Positions 38,458 through 49,400 of a stretch of DNA of 64,000 nt are shown piece by piece. Below the pieces are notes generated by a model. That model was not told the DNA's origin. It made no database searches and saw only the letters and a program-made list of their open reading frames with translations. Where the stretch lies: contig NZ_PIQG01000004.1 of NCBI RefSeq assembly GCF_003987435.1, positions 1 to 64,000 on the forward strand, written 5' to 3'. Every line of letters starts with the position of its first letter. The stretch's first letter is position 1. The position numbers and the translations under genes were made by a program. The stretch comes from Pseudidiomarina taiwanensis. Lineage in GTDB: Bacteria; Pseudomonadota; Gammaproteobacteria; Enterobacterales; Alteromonadaceae.

Positions 38458-40554
38458 GTGAAATTTCGACTTTCATTGATTGCCTCGGCCATTTTAATGA
38501 GCCAAACCGCACTAGCGCAGGACACTGAAGAAGTTGAGCGCATCGAAGTGAAAGGCAAATATTTGTCGGTCAGTGAGTCGAATTCAATCAAGACTCCAAC
38601 GCCAATTATTGATGTGCCGCAAAGCTTAACCATTATGACGGCAGAAGAGATTTCTGAGCGCGGCATTCGCAGTGTCGGCGAGATTATTAATTACACCCCA
38701 GGGGTGAACACCAGTCAGGGTGAAGGTCATCGTGACTCAATCGTGTTCCGTGGCATCCGCTCTACCGCTGACTTTTATCTTGATGGCAATCGCGATGACG
38801 TGCAGTACTACCGCCCCCTGTATAACGTTGAGCAGGTTGAAATTTTGCGTGGCCCGAACGCCCTCCTGTTTGGACGCGGCGGCACCGGTGGTATTTTGAA
38901 TCGAGTTTCGAAGAAGGCCGACATCGGTGGTGAGTTCACCGACTACACCGTATCGTTTAACTCTTTTGGTGGTTTATATACCGCGATTGATACCAATGTC
39001 ACCACGGACTACGACTCAGCAGTGCGGATCAACTTGATGTACGAAAGCTTGGATAATCACCGCGACTTTTTCGACGGTGAGCGCTACGGTTTCAACCCAA
39101 CGGCACGGTTTGAGTTAAGCGACAACACCACGCTTGATCTGTCGTATGAGTACGTCAATCACCACCGCTTTATCGATCGTGGAATTCCGACCGGAGCCGA
39201 CGGTCGACCAGTTGAAGCGTTCGAAGATATCGTCTTTGCCGATCCACAAGACAATTACAGCGATCTTGAAGCGCACCTCTTTCGTGCAGCTGCAACCCAC
39301 CAGTTTAGCGACAATCTAAAAGGTAACTTTAGCGCCTTTTATGGTGACTATGACAAAGTCTACGCGAACCTTTATGCCAGTGGTTATGATCCTGAAACTC
39401 AGATTGTCGAACTCGATGGTTATATCGATTACACGGTTCGCGATAACTTGATTCTCTCAGGTAATCTCGTCGGACAATTTGAAACCGGTTCGATTGGTCA
39501 CACCTTAATTATCGGTACAGAATTTATTTCAACTGACTCAGACCAAAGTCGTTTTAACCCAGTATTTAGCACCAACGGCTCGGACCGTGAGACCTTCACT
39601 GTGCAGCGTCCGATTAGTGTCAATGGCTATGCCGGTGTGAATGCAAATGGTCAGAACTTCACCTATAGCTATAGTGACTTTAATGATGATACCCGGGTTA
39701 ACTTAGAAGTCTTCTCGCTATATGTGCAAGATGAAATTGCGTTGTCAGAGCACCTCGACCTTGTTCTAGGTGCACGTTTTGATCAGTTTGATATCGAAGT
39801 GTTTAACGCCGATCCGGCAGTATTAGAAACGCGCAGTCGGACTGATAATGAGGTATCGCCACGGGCGGGTATCATCTACAAGCCAATGGAAAACATCTCG
39901 CTTTATGCAAGTTACAGCCGTTCATTTTTACCGCGCAGCGGCGAGCAGTACGCTGACATCAATGGCAACAATGACCAACTCGATCCAGATACTTACAGCA
40001 ATCGTGAGATTGGTATTAAGTGGGACTTTGCACCACGGGTAAGCTTTACTGCCGCAATTTTCGAGAATGAGCAAAGCTCACCGCAAGTTGCCGATAACGA
40101 CCCAGCAACATTGGATGTTATCGATTCGGATATCAGTGGTTTCGAACTGCAATTTAAAGGCGAAGTAACCCGTGACTGGCACCTGACAGTAAACTATAGC
40201 AATCTCGATGGTGAAATCATGAGCCGCACCGGCCCAACCGGTCGGGTACCGCGTGAAGTGCCAGAGCAAACCTTCTCGATCTGGAACACCTATCAGTTTA
40301 GCCATGACTTTGGCGTGGCATTGGGTGCAACCTATCAAGATGAGAGCTTTATCGATAACGGTAATACCGCAGTGTTACCAAGTTACACCCGTATCGATGC
40401 ATCAGCGTTTTATCAGATTTCTGACACCCTGCGCCTGCAGTTGAACATTGAGAACCTGACCGATGAGCTTTATTTCCCGAACGCTCACGCGACGCATCAG
40501 GCGACTGTTGGTGCTCCGCTCAATGCAACGGTTTCGTTGGTTGGGACTTTTTAA
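38458..40554 (+). CDS. TonB-dependent siderophore receptor
   Basis: A 698-residue outer-membrane receptor importing a ferric siderophore. Signal peptide (to about residue 20, ALAQ), plug domain (TPTPIIDVPQSLTIMT, RGPNALLFGRGGTGGILNRVSKK) and a 22-strand barrel ending in VSLVGTF with the terminal Phe needed for assembly. The start is GTG at 38458 with GGAG eight bases upstream. The siderophore class (possibly hydroxamate, FhuE/FoxA-like) cannot be settled. A Fur box lies upstream. No adjacent ABC transporter or reductase is present. Confidence 0.92.
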   Translation: MKFRLSLIASAILMSQTALAQDTEEVERIEVKGKYLSVSESNSIKTPTPIIDVPQSLTIMTAEEISERGIRSVGEIINYTPGVNTSQGEGHRDSIVFRGIRSTADFYLDGNRDDVQYYRPLYNVEQVEILRGPNALLFGRGGTGGILNRVSKKADIGGEFTDYTVSFNSFGGLYTAIDTNVTTDYDSAVRINLMYESLDNHRDFFDGERYGFNPTARFELSDNTTLDLSYEYVNHHRFIDRGIPTGADGRPVEAFEDIVFADPQDNYSDLEAHLFRAAATHQFSDNLKGNFSAFYGDYDKVYANLYASGYDPETQIVELDGYIDYTVRDNLILSGNLVGQFETGSIGHTLIIGTEFISTDSDQSRFNPVFSTNGSDRETFTVQRPISVNGYAGVNANGQNFTYSYSDFNDDTRVNLEVFSLYVQDEIALSEHLDLVLGARFDQFDIEVFNADPAVLETRSRTDNEVSPRAGIIYKPMENISLYASYSRSFLPRSGEQYADINGNNDQLDPDTYSNREIGIKWDFAPRVSFTAAIFENEQSSPQVADNDPATLDVIDSDISGFELQFKGEVTRDWHLTVNYSNLDGEIMSRTGPTGRVPREVPEQTFSIWNTYQFSHDFGVALGATYQDESFIDNGNTAVLPSYTRIDASAFYQISDTLRLQLNIENLTDELYFPNAHATHQATVGAPLNATVSLVGTF

Positions 40555-40567
40555 GGCTGTTATATCC

Positions 40568-40605
40568 CCTTACACTTTATCTTCGCATAAAGATAAAGTG
40601 TAAGG
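40568..40605 (+). terminator. 16-bp perfect hairpin after TonB receptor
   Basis: CCTTACACTTTATCTT and its exact complement around a CGCATA loop, 14 bases past the receptor stop and 46 before the next start. It lacks a T tract, so it may be a weak terminator or an mRNA-stabilising or regulatory element. Confidence 0.5.
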
Positions 40606-40651
40606 TACACTCCCTGTCATCTTTGCACAAACGATTAATGTAGGATGAAAG

Positions 40652-42004
40652 ATGACTCGGATGATGATTATGGCGCTGCTGTTACTGGCGCCTCTCACTT
40701 CGACTGTGAAAGCAGATGAGCAGTCAACAAACTATCAGCAACGACTGGACACCCTCGCCCAAGCTTATGCTGAGGTGTATGGTTTTTCGGGGACAATTAA
40801 AGTAGTCAAAGGCGGGCAACCACTGCTCGAAAAAAGTTATGGTCTCGCTGATCGTAGCTTCGCGATCCCTAACCAAGTCGATTATCGCTTTTCGATTAAT
40901 TCGATTTCTAAGGTGTTTACTGCAGCAGCGGTGTTACAGCTTGTGGATGCCGGAAAGATTAACCTTGAGCAAAGTATTGGCAGCTACCTTCCTGAGCTTA
41001 GTGCGAGCTGGAAAGATGAGGTGACTATTCATCACTTACTGACGCACTCAAGCGGCTTACCACGCGAGTCTGGGGTGCAGTGGCATGATGAGCTTACACT
41101 TGAGCAACAAGTCACGCAGCTCATCAATCAACAGGAATTATTATTTACCCCAGGTGCTCGTTATGAGTACTCAAATGCGGGGATTACCCTACTCGGCCGC
41201 TTAATCGAGGTCGCCTCTGGGCAGTCCTATGCAAGTTATATTCAGCATCATATTATTGCGCCATTAAACCTAGCGAATACTGGAGTCTATGAAGGGCTCA
41301 AGGTCGTAAAAAATCAGGCCACACCTTATCGCATGACCACCAATGGTATAGCCAGCGCCCAACGGGCCAAACATCTAGGTGAGAACGCCGGCGGTGGTCT
41401 TTATTCGACGGTAGGGGATCTATATCGCTTCGTACTTGCACTCGAAAATAACGAGCTGTTAGCGAAAGACACCCTGCAATTGATGCTGGAACCTCAATTT
41501 GATATCGAAGGCGGGGATGCCGCAAGTTATGGCTGGACCCTAAAGCCATTCGGAGCGCAAACTCTTATGTTCGCCTCTGGGAGCGGTTACGGCACCAAAA
41601 GCGTGTTAATTCGAGCTCCAGAATCTGATGATTTTATCGCGATTACTTCGAACTGGGGCAATACCCCTATTCTGCCGATGATGGCCGGTATTTTTATGTT
41701 GATTAACGATTTAGATTACGCCATCCCTGACCATGGCATACTGGCGAAACCAGAACAATATCAAGCCTTTCTAGGAAGTTATCTATTTGACCCCGAGCAA
41801 CTCAAACAACACATGATGACGGATGCACACAAGATGGTGTTGCAGGAAGTAGATGGCCGCTTGTTTATGAACGAAGAGCTGCTCGCAGAAAAAGGTGAAG
41901 GAATACTGGGGCTGACCTATACCGATGAAGTCACTCTTGAATTTGAGGGGGAGCACATGATCATCACGATTAATGGCAACCGGATAATCGGTACCAAACA
42001 ATAG
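40652..42004 (+). CDS. Exported serine hydrolase, beta-lactamase/class C-like
   Basis: 450 residues with a signal peptide (ending VKADE). The penicillin-binding-like active site is present: SISK (SxxK nucleophile motif), YSNAG (YxN) and a later glycine-rich segment ASGSGYGTKS in the KTG position. A C-terminal lipocalin-like extra domain follows (about 350-450). Probably an esterase, D-aminopeptidase or similar rather than a true beta-lactamase. AGGATGAAAG precedes the start. Confidence 0.85.
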   Translation: MTRMMIMALLLLAPLTSTVKADEQSTNYQQRLDTLAQAYAEVYGFSGTIKVVKGGQPLLEKSYGLADRSFAIPNQVDYRFSINSISKVFTAAAVLQLVDAGKINLEQSIGSYLPELSASWKDEVTIHHLLTHSSGLPRESGVQWHDELTLEQQVTQLINQQELLFTPGARYEYSNAGITLLGRLIEVASGQSYASYIQHHIIAPLNLANTGVYEGLKVVKNQATPYRMTTNGIASAQRAKHLGENAGGGLYSTVGDLYRFVLALENNELLAKDTLQLMLEPQFDIEGGDAASYGWTLKPFGAQTLMFASGSGYGTKSVLIRAPESDDFIAITSNWGNTPILPMMAGIFMLINDLDYAIPDHGILAKPEQYQAFLGSYLFDPEQLKQHMMTDAHKMVLQEVDGRLFMNEELLAEKGEGILGLTYTDEVTLEFEGEHMIITINGNRIIGTKQ

Positions 42005-42007
42005 TTT

Positions 42008-42232
42008 TCAGACGGCCTCTCGCAAGTATTTAAAGCGTGGCACGCTTTGCCCTGCCACGCTCACCTTTTCTATAAACATAGCTAACGGACGTACCCAGAG
42101 TTTCCCCTCACCATATAGTGGGCGATATAGTACCAACTGCTCTTCTGTTTCCGAGTGTGTCACGATATCCAGTACTTGATACTCAGGACCTTTGTAGTGT
42201 TGATAAATGCCGGGCTTAACGATGTGATGCAT
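42008..42232 (-). CDS. DUF1653 family protein
   Basis: 74 residues matching the DUF1653 pattern: a GIYQHYKGPEYQVLDIVTHS start, ETEEQLVLYRPLYG, then WVRPLAMFIEKV. This is a small cytosolic beta-rich domain of unknown role. It is convergent with the serine hydrolase (3 bases apart) and divergent from the sirtuin gene with 56 bases between. Confidence 0.85.
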   Translation of the reverse strand: MHHIVKPGIYQHYKGPEYQVLDIVTHSETEEQLVLYRPLYGEGKLWVRPLAMFIEKVSVAGQSVPRFKYLREAV

Positions 42233-42288
42233 CGAATTTCTCTCCGTTCACGTAGTGGATCTGATAAAAGTCTTGGTAGAATCATATA

Positions 42289-43122
42289 ATGAATAGTGAA
42301 ACACCCGAACAAGCTGCACAAATTCTCGCTAAATTATTGACCGCTAGCACTCCAATAACCGTGTTGACGGGCGCCGGCATCAGCACTGATTCAGGCATTC
42401 CGGCTTATCGTGATCATAATGGGGTGTGGCAAAACCCGCCACCGGTCCAACATCAACAGTTTATGCAAAGCCACAAAACGCGCCAGCGCTATTGGGCACG
42501 GAGTCTGCATGGCTGGCCTCGGCTTTATCATGCCAAGCCCAATCTCAGCCACCAAGTTTTAGCGCAACTGCAACAGCGCGGGTTGATTGGAACGATTATC
42601 ACCCAAAATGTTGATCAACTGCATCAGCGCGCGGGTGCTATTGACGTCATTGACTTACATGGGGATGCCAATACCATGCGCTGCATGTCATGTGACACGC
42701 TTTCGCCTCGGTTAGAAATGCATCAACAATGCCTTGCTTTGAATCCTCACTATGCCGCCCTCAACCCTGAAGTAGGCCCAGATGGCGATGCCAGATTAGA
42801 GGGAGATTTTAGTGATTTTGAGGTGCCCAGTTGCCAGCACTGCGATGGGATTCTCAAGCCAGACGTCGTTTACTTTGGCGACAATGTGCCGCGAGCACGT
42901 GTTGAGCGGGCCCAAACACTTATCGCCGAAAGTGCTGGGTTGTTGGTGATCGGCTCGTCATTAACGGTTTTTTCCGGGTTCCGTTTTGCTCGGCAGGCGT
43001 ATCAATTAAATAAACCTCTGATACTTCTTAACTTAGGTGTGACCCGAGCTGATGATATCGCGACTCATAAACTAAGTGTTGATATCAAAGAAACGCTAGA
43101 AAGAGTTCTCTCACAACTGTGA
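42289..43122 (+). CDS. Sirtuin, NAD-dependent protein deacylase (SIR2)
   Basis: 277 residues. NAD-binding GAGISTDSGIPAYRD (28-42), TQNVDQLHQRAG, catalytic His in DLHGD, and a zinc ribbon with two Cys pairs (CMSC, CQHC). GSSLTV completes the Rossmann part. It removes acyl groups from lysines using NAD. The ILKPDVVYFGDNVP segment, where CobB-type proteins have RPxVVWFGE, and the overall form fit the bacterial class II-like sirtuins rather than E. coli CobB. Its stop codon lies inside a terminator hairpin. Confidence 0.9.
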   Translation: MNSETPEQAAQILAKLLTASTPITVLTGAGISTDSGIPAYRDHNGVWQNPPPVQHQQFMQSHKTRQRYWARSLHGWPRLYHAKPNLSHQVLAQLQQRGLIGTIITQNVDQLHQRAGAIDVIDLHGDANTMRCMSCDTLSPRLEMHQQCLALNPHYAALNPEVGPDGDARLEGDFSDFEVPSCQHCDGILKPDVVYFGDNVPRARVERAQTLIAESAGLLVIGSSLTVFSGFRFARQAYQLNKPLILLNLGVTRADDIATHKLSVDIKETLERVLSQL

Positions 43123-43131
43123 GAGAACTCT
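43102..43131. terminator. Bidirectional terminator overlapping the sirtuin stop codon
   Basis: A perfect 13-bp stem AGAGTTCTCTCAC/GTGAGAGAACTCT with loop AACT. The right arm contains the sirtuin TGA. T-rich sequence follows on each strand, so it can serve both this gene and the convergent DUF885 gene. Confidence 0.7.
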
Positions 43132-43149
43132 TATTTGTCAGCCCATAAA

Positions 43150-45012
43150 TTAACGTGCTTTCACAGCAGCGATATATTCATCGATAAACTGCTCGAGAAT
43201 ATTCAACGGTACGGGGCCATTGGCAAGCACGACATCGTGGAACTCGCGAATATCGAAGCTCTCACCGAGCGCTTGCTTAGCTTTCTCGCGCAACTCGAGA
43301 ATCTTAATCATACCAATCTTGTAAGCGGTCGCTTGGCTTGGCATAACGATATGGCGCTCAACCATTTTCACTGCGTCTGCGCGTGCATTCGGAGTATTCT
43401 CAACATAATACTCAATGCCTTCTTCACGGGTCCATTTCATCGCATGAATCCCAGTATCAACGACCAAACGACAGGCGCGCCAAAGTTCCATCGCTAAGCG
43501 ACCAAAATCTGAGTATGGGTCTTGATACAAGCCAATCTCTTTTGGCACAAGCTCACTGTAAAGTCCCCAACCTTCGGTATACGCCGTATAGCGACCAAAT
43601 TTACGGAAGGTTGGAATTCCTTCCAGCTCTTGTGAGATCGCGATCTGCATATGGTGCCCTGGAATACCTTCATGATACGCCAAAGCTTCCATTTGGTAAG
43701 TCGGCATTGAGGCCATATCGTATAAGTTGGCGTAGTAGGTTCCTGGGCGCGTGCCATCCATCGAAGGTTGTTGATAGAAGGCCTTACCTGCTGACTTTTC
43801 GCGGAAAGGTTCAACCCGCTTCACCACCAAGTCTGCTTTTGGTTTGGTAATAAAGAGCTCGTCTAAACGCTCACGCATGTTATCGATTAATGCGGTCGCT
43901 TCATCCATATAACGCTGACGCCCCACATCCGTAGCCGGATAAATGAAGTCTTCGTTATTACGCATATAGACGAAGAATTCTTGCAAGGTCCCGTCAAAGC
44001 CGACTTTGTTCATGATTTCGCGCATTTCATCATGGATTCGAGCGACTTCATCTAGCCCAATCTGATGAATTTCAGCCGCGGTAAGATCGGTCGTGGTGGT
44101 GCGTTTCAGCGCATTATTATAAAAGGCTTCACCATCAGGGAATTTCCACGCACCGTCATCGGTATTAGCAAGCGCCGCAATTTCTTCAACGGTGCCAATG
44201 AGGTCTTCATAAGCCGGTTTAACTGACTCTAGCATCGCCGTCTCAGCTGCGGTTAAGAGCGCCTCTGACTGGCTATCATCGATATCAAGGTTGCTTACTT
44301 TGCCAGTAAAATCCGCCCACAAAGTACTGGGTTCACCGTCATCAAATGGCGCACCCGAGATAATATTGCGGCTATCGCTGATGACATATGGATACACGAA
44401 CTGCGGTGCAATGATGCCCTTCTCGGCCCGCAGTTTAAGGTTTTCATTCAGCTGCTCAAATAACTCAGGCAGGCCATTCAAACGAGCGATATAGGCCTCT
44501 GCATCAGCGACATCGTTAATCCGGTGCTGATTGATCAAAAGTGACGCGACGCTCGAATGCATGCCGAACATCTGGTTCACTGGGTAGTTATAATGACGCC
44601 ACTTGAAGTCTTCGATATTTTCTTCAAGGCCCTGCTTCATCAAGGTCCAACTCAGCTTAGTCTGGTCATCGAGTAGCTCTGGATTAATCGCCATAACGCG
44701 CGCTAACTGCTCTTTTTGTAAGGCGAGTTCTTCTTGTGCTGCAGCCTCAGACATGTCATCCCATTTATCCTGGTCTTGCTTGATGCCAAGGTAGGATTGG
44801 TACATTGGGCTGCGCATGACATTTTCCATGAAAATGTCTTCGAAAAGTTGATTCGCCTTTTCTGATTCAGTTTGCTGAGTTGCGCTATCGACGGTTGCAG
44901 TGACGCTTTCAGTCGCGGAATTTGTAGGGGTAGCTTGTTGTGCTTGCTCTGAGCAGGCGCTCGCAAAAAGTGCGAGCGAAACCGCTAAGGCAACGCGTTT
45001 TAATTCGATCAT
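43150..45012 (-). CDS. DUF885 family lipoprotein hydrolase
   Basis: About 620 residues. A signal peptide ends with lipobox FASAC, so the protein is lipid-anchored. The DUF885 domain contains YHEGIPGHHMQ, a zinc-peptidase-like motif, and a downstream Glu (YTEGWGLYSE). Members are presumed metallopeptidases or carboxypeptidases. I chose the ATG at 45012 because AAGGAG lies just upstream and it gives the proper signal peptide; the frame extends 20 codons further upstream. Confidence 0.88.
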   Translation of the reverse strand: MIELKRVALAVSLALFASACSEQAQQATPTNSATESVTATVDSATQQTESEKANQLFEDIFMENVMRSPMYQSYLGIKQDQDKWDDMSEAAAQEELALQKEQLARVMAINPELLDDQTKLSWTLMKQGLEENIEDFKWRHYNYPVNQMFGMHSSVASLLINQHRINDVADAEAYIARLNGLPELFEQLNENLKLRAEKGIIAPQFVYPYVISDSRNIISGAPFDDGEPSTLWADFTGKVSNLDIDDSQSEALLTAAETAMLESVKPAYEDLIGTVEEIAALANTDDGAWKFPDGEAFYNNALKRTTTTDLTAAEIHQIGLDEVARIHDEMREIMNKVGFDGTLQEFFVYMRNNEDFIYPATDVGRQRYMDEATALIDNMRERLDELFITKPKADLVVKRVEPFREKSAGKAFYQQPSMDGTRPGTYYANLYDMASMPTYQMEALAYHEGIPGHHMQIAISQELEGIPTFRKFGRYTAYTEGWGLYSELVPKEIGLYQDPYSDFGRLAMELWRACRLVVDTGIHAMKWTREEGIEYYVENTPNARADAVKMVERHIVMPSQATAYKIGMIKILELREKAKQALGESFDIREFHDVVLANGPVPLNILEQFIDEYIAAVKAR

Positions 45013-45134
45013 GGGAAGCTCCTTTGATGTTGTTCTGCTTTGTATTGTTCCCCTAATCAGCTGCGATCGCAAGTCACCGCAACGCTACGATGCAGCAGAG
45101 TTTTAACGACTGCCTCAGGACCAAGTGAGGGAAG

Positions 45135-45323
45135 TTAGGATACTTTACACGTATTGACGCCAATCAATTTGTACAAGCCACAGAAGCGAAACACTCCTGT
45201 TGCTAAGATCACTGCCCCTAAAATCCACCACAAATTATTGTCGCCAACGTACAAGCTGGCGGCAATTACCGCAATGCCAATAATGATTCGTAAAACGCGA
45301 TCAACACCACCTACATTTGCCAT
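45135..45323 (-). CDS. DUF2892 (YgaP-like) small membrane protein
   Basis: 62 residues: MANVGGVDRVLRIIIG start, two membrane helices, and CGLYKLIGVNTCKV end. This is the DUF2892 inner-membrane module often fused to rhodanese domains, here stand-alone. Two conserved Cys lie near the C-terminus. Confidence 0.88.
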   Translation of the reverse strand: MANVGGVDRVLRIIIGIAVIAASLYVGDNNLWWILGAVILATGVFRFCGLYKLIGVNTCKVS

Positions 45324-45458
45324 GGTTCATCTCCTTGCGTGAATGTCTTCTTAAGTATGGCATAGCAATTTGTAAAAACAAAAAAGCCGAGCTTTTGCGG
45401 TCTGCCAACATCCACGATAAACTTGGCTACCTTTTCAGCAAGCGATAAGGATAGTTAG

Positions 45459-46454
45459 ATGGCGGCATTTGGGACTGAATTCATGCCTACTATGGCACAG
45501 AGTCATTACCAAAATGGACTGTGGACGCGACCGACTATAGTGCCTCTAAATACACTTCAACTGCATCCTGGTGCCCATGTATTGCACTATGCCAGCACTT
45601 GTTTTGAAGGGTTAAAAGCGTTTCGCCACCAAGATGGAAGTGTCCATATTTTTCGGCTGCCCGCCAATATTGCGCGCATGCAACAAAGTAGTCGTTTACT
45701 TGGCATGCCTGAGCCTGACGCGCAGTTGCTCGAACAGATGATAATCGATTTGCTGAAACAGTATCTAGATAAGGTGCCTGAACCGCCTGGCTCTATGTAT
45801 ATCCGCCCCACCCATATCGGTACCGAGGCGACGATCGGTAAAGCGGCTGCACCGACCAGTGAGTCACTCTTGTATGTCTTACTGTCGCCGGTTGGAGATT
45901 ATTTTGCAGGCGGTGCAAAACCACTGCGGCTCTTACTCGAGACTGAAAATATGCGCTGCGCTGCACATATGGGAATTATCAAAGGCGGCGGTAATTATGC
46001 CAGTGCCCTACCCCATATTTTACAAGCTCAACGCGAGCATAAGGCAGACCAAGTACTGTTTTGCCCCGGTGGTGATGTACAAGAAACCGGTGCCGCCAAT
46101 TTTTTACTCATCGATGGCAACGAGGTGATTACTCGGTCACTCGACAGCAGTTTTCTGCATGGGATCACGCGCGATTCGATTCTGACGCTTGCTGCTGATT
46201 TAGGCATGAGCGTGAGTGAACGGGAATTAAGCGTCGAAGAACTCATCGAAAGAGCAGCTAAACCACACTGTGAAGCGGCCCTATCTGGGACCGCCGCAGT
46301 ACTTACTCCAGTTGGTACCTTGCTCTATAAAGGCTGCGAGATTCAGGTGGGTACGGGACAATTAGGACCAACCACCGAGCGCTTACGCTCCGCACTCAAT
46401 GCCGTGCAGTGGGGTCAAAGCCCCGACCGGCACGGCTGGCTCACCAAAGTTTAA
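45459..46454 (+). CDS. ilvE: Branched-chain amino acid aminotransferase
   Basis: A 331-residue PLP fold-type IV transaminase for Leu, Ile and Val. The PLP lysine is Lys175 in GIIKGGGNYASAL; phosphate-binding features and the family segments YASTCFEGLKAF and DVQETGAANFL are present. The form resembles the longer BCAT2-like bacterial/eukaryotic type rather than E. coli IlvE. It stands alone, with a weak A/T-flanked hairpin (AAAAGC-CGA-GCTTTT, 45382-45396) upstream. Confidence 0.9.
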   Translation: MAAFGTEFMPTMAQSHYQNGLWTRPTIVPLNTLQLHPGAHVLHYASTCFEGLKAFRHQDGSVHIFRLPANIARMQQSSRLLGMPEPDAQLLEQMIIDLLKQYLDKVPEPPGSMYIRPTHIGTEATIGKAAAPTSESLLYVLLSPVGDYFAGGAKPLRLLLETENMRCAAHMGIIKGGGNYASALPHILQAQREHKADQVLFCPGGDVQETGAANFLLIDGNEVITRSLDSSFLHGITRDSILTLAADLGMSVSERELSVEELIERAAKPHCEAALSGTAAVLTPVGTLLYKGCEIQVGTGQLGPTTERLRSALNAVQWGQSPDRHGWLTKV

Positions 46455-46456
46455 CG

Positions 46457-49400
46457 CTAACGAATGCGATACCACATGGCATAGAGCGCAGGGACGAAGA
46501 GCAAGGTAATCACGGTTCCGACGCCGACCCCGCCGATTAACACATATGCAAGTGGCCCCCAAAAGCTGTCTTGGGTTAATGGTACAAACGCCAGCATGGC
46601 AGCGATGGCGGTCAAAATAACCGGCCGCGCACGCTGCACCGCAGCCTCAACGACCGCAGTAAAGGCGGCCATTCCAGTCTCGAAGTTATCGCTTACCTGC
46701 TGCGTCAGAATCAAGGTGTTCCGCATCAAGATGCCAGCCAAGCCAGTCAGGCCAAGCAAGGCGACAAACCCAAACGGCTGGTTAAATACCAGTAGCGCCA
46801 GCACCGCCCCGATTAACCCCAACGGCGCGGTAGCAAAAACCATAAAGGTACCGCTGAACGAACGCATTTGTAGCATGATAAAAATAAGCATCAGAGCAAC
46901 CATAACCGGCTGCAGCTTCTGCAGTGAGCCTTCACCTTTGGTCGACTGTTCAACTGAGCCGCCGATTTCTAAGTGATAGCCCGCTGGCAATTCAGCCCGA
47001 ATCGCTTCGAACTGCTGCCATAGCTCTGCGGTTACTGTATTAGGTTGAGCCCCTTTGATGTCGGCAAATAAGTTAACGTAATTCTCGCGGTTATAGCGTC
47101 GAATCACCGCCTCTTCATATGCCACTTCCAAGCTTCCGAGCTGTGCTAATGGCACCTTCTCGCCGCGGTTATTTAACACTTCAAGGCTGGCGAAGCGCTC
47201 CGGCGTCAACGCAACGCCACCTTCGCGGCTACGCACCGTAACTGTCGGAGTACGAATCCCTTCATACAGCCCGCTCACGGGCGCGCCTTCAAGTAACAGT
47301 TGCAGCTGCTGTGCTAACTGGCTTGGATTGAGACCTTGTAAGCTCAACGCTTGCGGGTCAATTTGCAACCGATAAACAGGAGTTCGTTCATCCCACTCCA
47401 AATGACTATTTTGCGTATTCGGATGGGCTTCCATAATCGCCCGCAATTGATGTCCGATAGCGCGAAGCTGGTCCTGCTCTGGCCCCAACACGCGGAAGGT
47501 AATGGGCCAATTCACAGGTGGACCATAGAGTAGCCGGGAGACGCGCACCCGCGCTTCTGGATAGGCGCCATCGTCGACTTGCTGCTGAATTGCCTGCATC
47601 AGTTCATCACGCGCAGCTTGAGTCTCAGCAACCGCAACGATTTTCGCAAACGCAGGGTCGAGTGGCTCTGGGCTCGAGCTGATGAAAAAGCGCGGGGGTC
47701 CGCCACCAATGTAACTCGAGAGGGATGCGACATTATCTTGCTTCTGGATAAACTGCTCTAGGCGCGTTGCCACCGCATCGGTGGTCTGAATTGCAGTCCC
47801 CTGTGGCAGATACACACTGACAATCACTTCGGTGCGATCAGAGCTTGGGAAAAACTGTTTTTGCACTACAGTAGCCATGCCGACGCCACTGAGTACGAGC
47901 AAACCTACCGTGCCAAATACCACTCGCTTGCGATGTTTGACACACCATTCGATAGTGCTGCGTAAACGGCGATACATTGGGCTTTGATAGGCCTCATCGC
48001 CATCTCCATGACTACCACGGCTGGGTTTATCATCACCAATCATCCGCACCCCTAGATATGGCACAAAAATAACTGCAACCAACCAAGAGACAATCAGGGC
48101 GATACCCGTGACCCAGAAAATATTACCGGCGTATTCCCCCACTCCAGATTTAGCAAAACCAATCGGGAAAAAGCCCGCGACGGTCACTAGCGTCCCGAAC
48201 AGCATCGGCGCCGCAGTGACGGTCCAAGCGTGAGATGCAGCCCGGACGCTACTCCAGCCTTGGTGGATTTTCACCAACATCATTTCGACCGCAATAATGG
48301 CATCGTCGACCAATAGTCCAAGTGACAGAATCAGCGCGCCAAGCGTGATTCGGTCGAGGTTGATATCCATCAACAGCATCACCAAGAAGGTGATACCTAG
48401 CGTGAGCGGCACTGCTAAACCAACAATAAAGCCAGCCCGGAAACCAATCGCTATCACGCTGACCAACATAACGACCGCAACCGCCATCAAGAATTTGACT
48501 TGAAACAAGCCAACCGCTTTATTAATCGCGTCACTTTGATTGGTTAAAACCTCGAGGTTAACCCCCAGTGGCAAAGCTTGCTTTTCTGCCGCAAGAAAAT
48601 TCGCTAAGTTCTCGCCTAAAACTTGGCCATTGAAACCTTTTTGCATCACCACGCCAAGTAATAGCGCATCTTCTCCGCGTGAGCGGACTTGATAGCTCGG
48701 TGGATCTTCATAACCTCGCTTGATAATTGCAATATCGCCCAGACGAACCACGCCATTCGCAGTCGGAACGGCAACTTCCGCAAGTTCTTGCGGTGACTTT
48801 AAACGACTATCGAAACGAATATAAACACGCGGTCCTTGGGTTTCGATGCGACCACTGGGGAGGACTTGATTTTGCTGCTGAATTGCCGCAAAGACTTGGC
48901 CGGGATCAAGGCCCAAGTTGACCAGTCCGGCAGGGTCAAACTCGACGTAAACTTGTTCCTCGCGCTCGCCTAGAATCAGTGCTTTATGGACTCCCTCGAC
49001 ACGTTGCAAGCGGTCCCGAATCAACTCAGTTTCGCGCGTTAGGGCACGCATAGGCATTGCTGCGCCGGGTGCACCAGGCGTCGCTTTACCCGTGACGGCG
49101 ATTAAACTGAAATACACATCACTGAAGTCATCAATAACAATCGGGCCAATCACTCCCTCTGGGAGCAATCGCTCTTCGTCACGCATGCGTTTGCGCACTT
49201 CGTAAAATAACTCATTAACTTTATCCGCCGGAGAATACTCTTGAAATTCAACCAATATCGAGGCGAAACCCGGCCGAATAGTGGTATCCATACGATAAAA
49301 GTATTCAACTTCTTGAATGCGTTTTTCTAGGCGATCGACGACATGATGTTGAAGCTCTTCGGTGGTTGCACCTGGCCAAATAGCCTGTACTGTCATCGCT

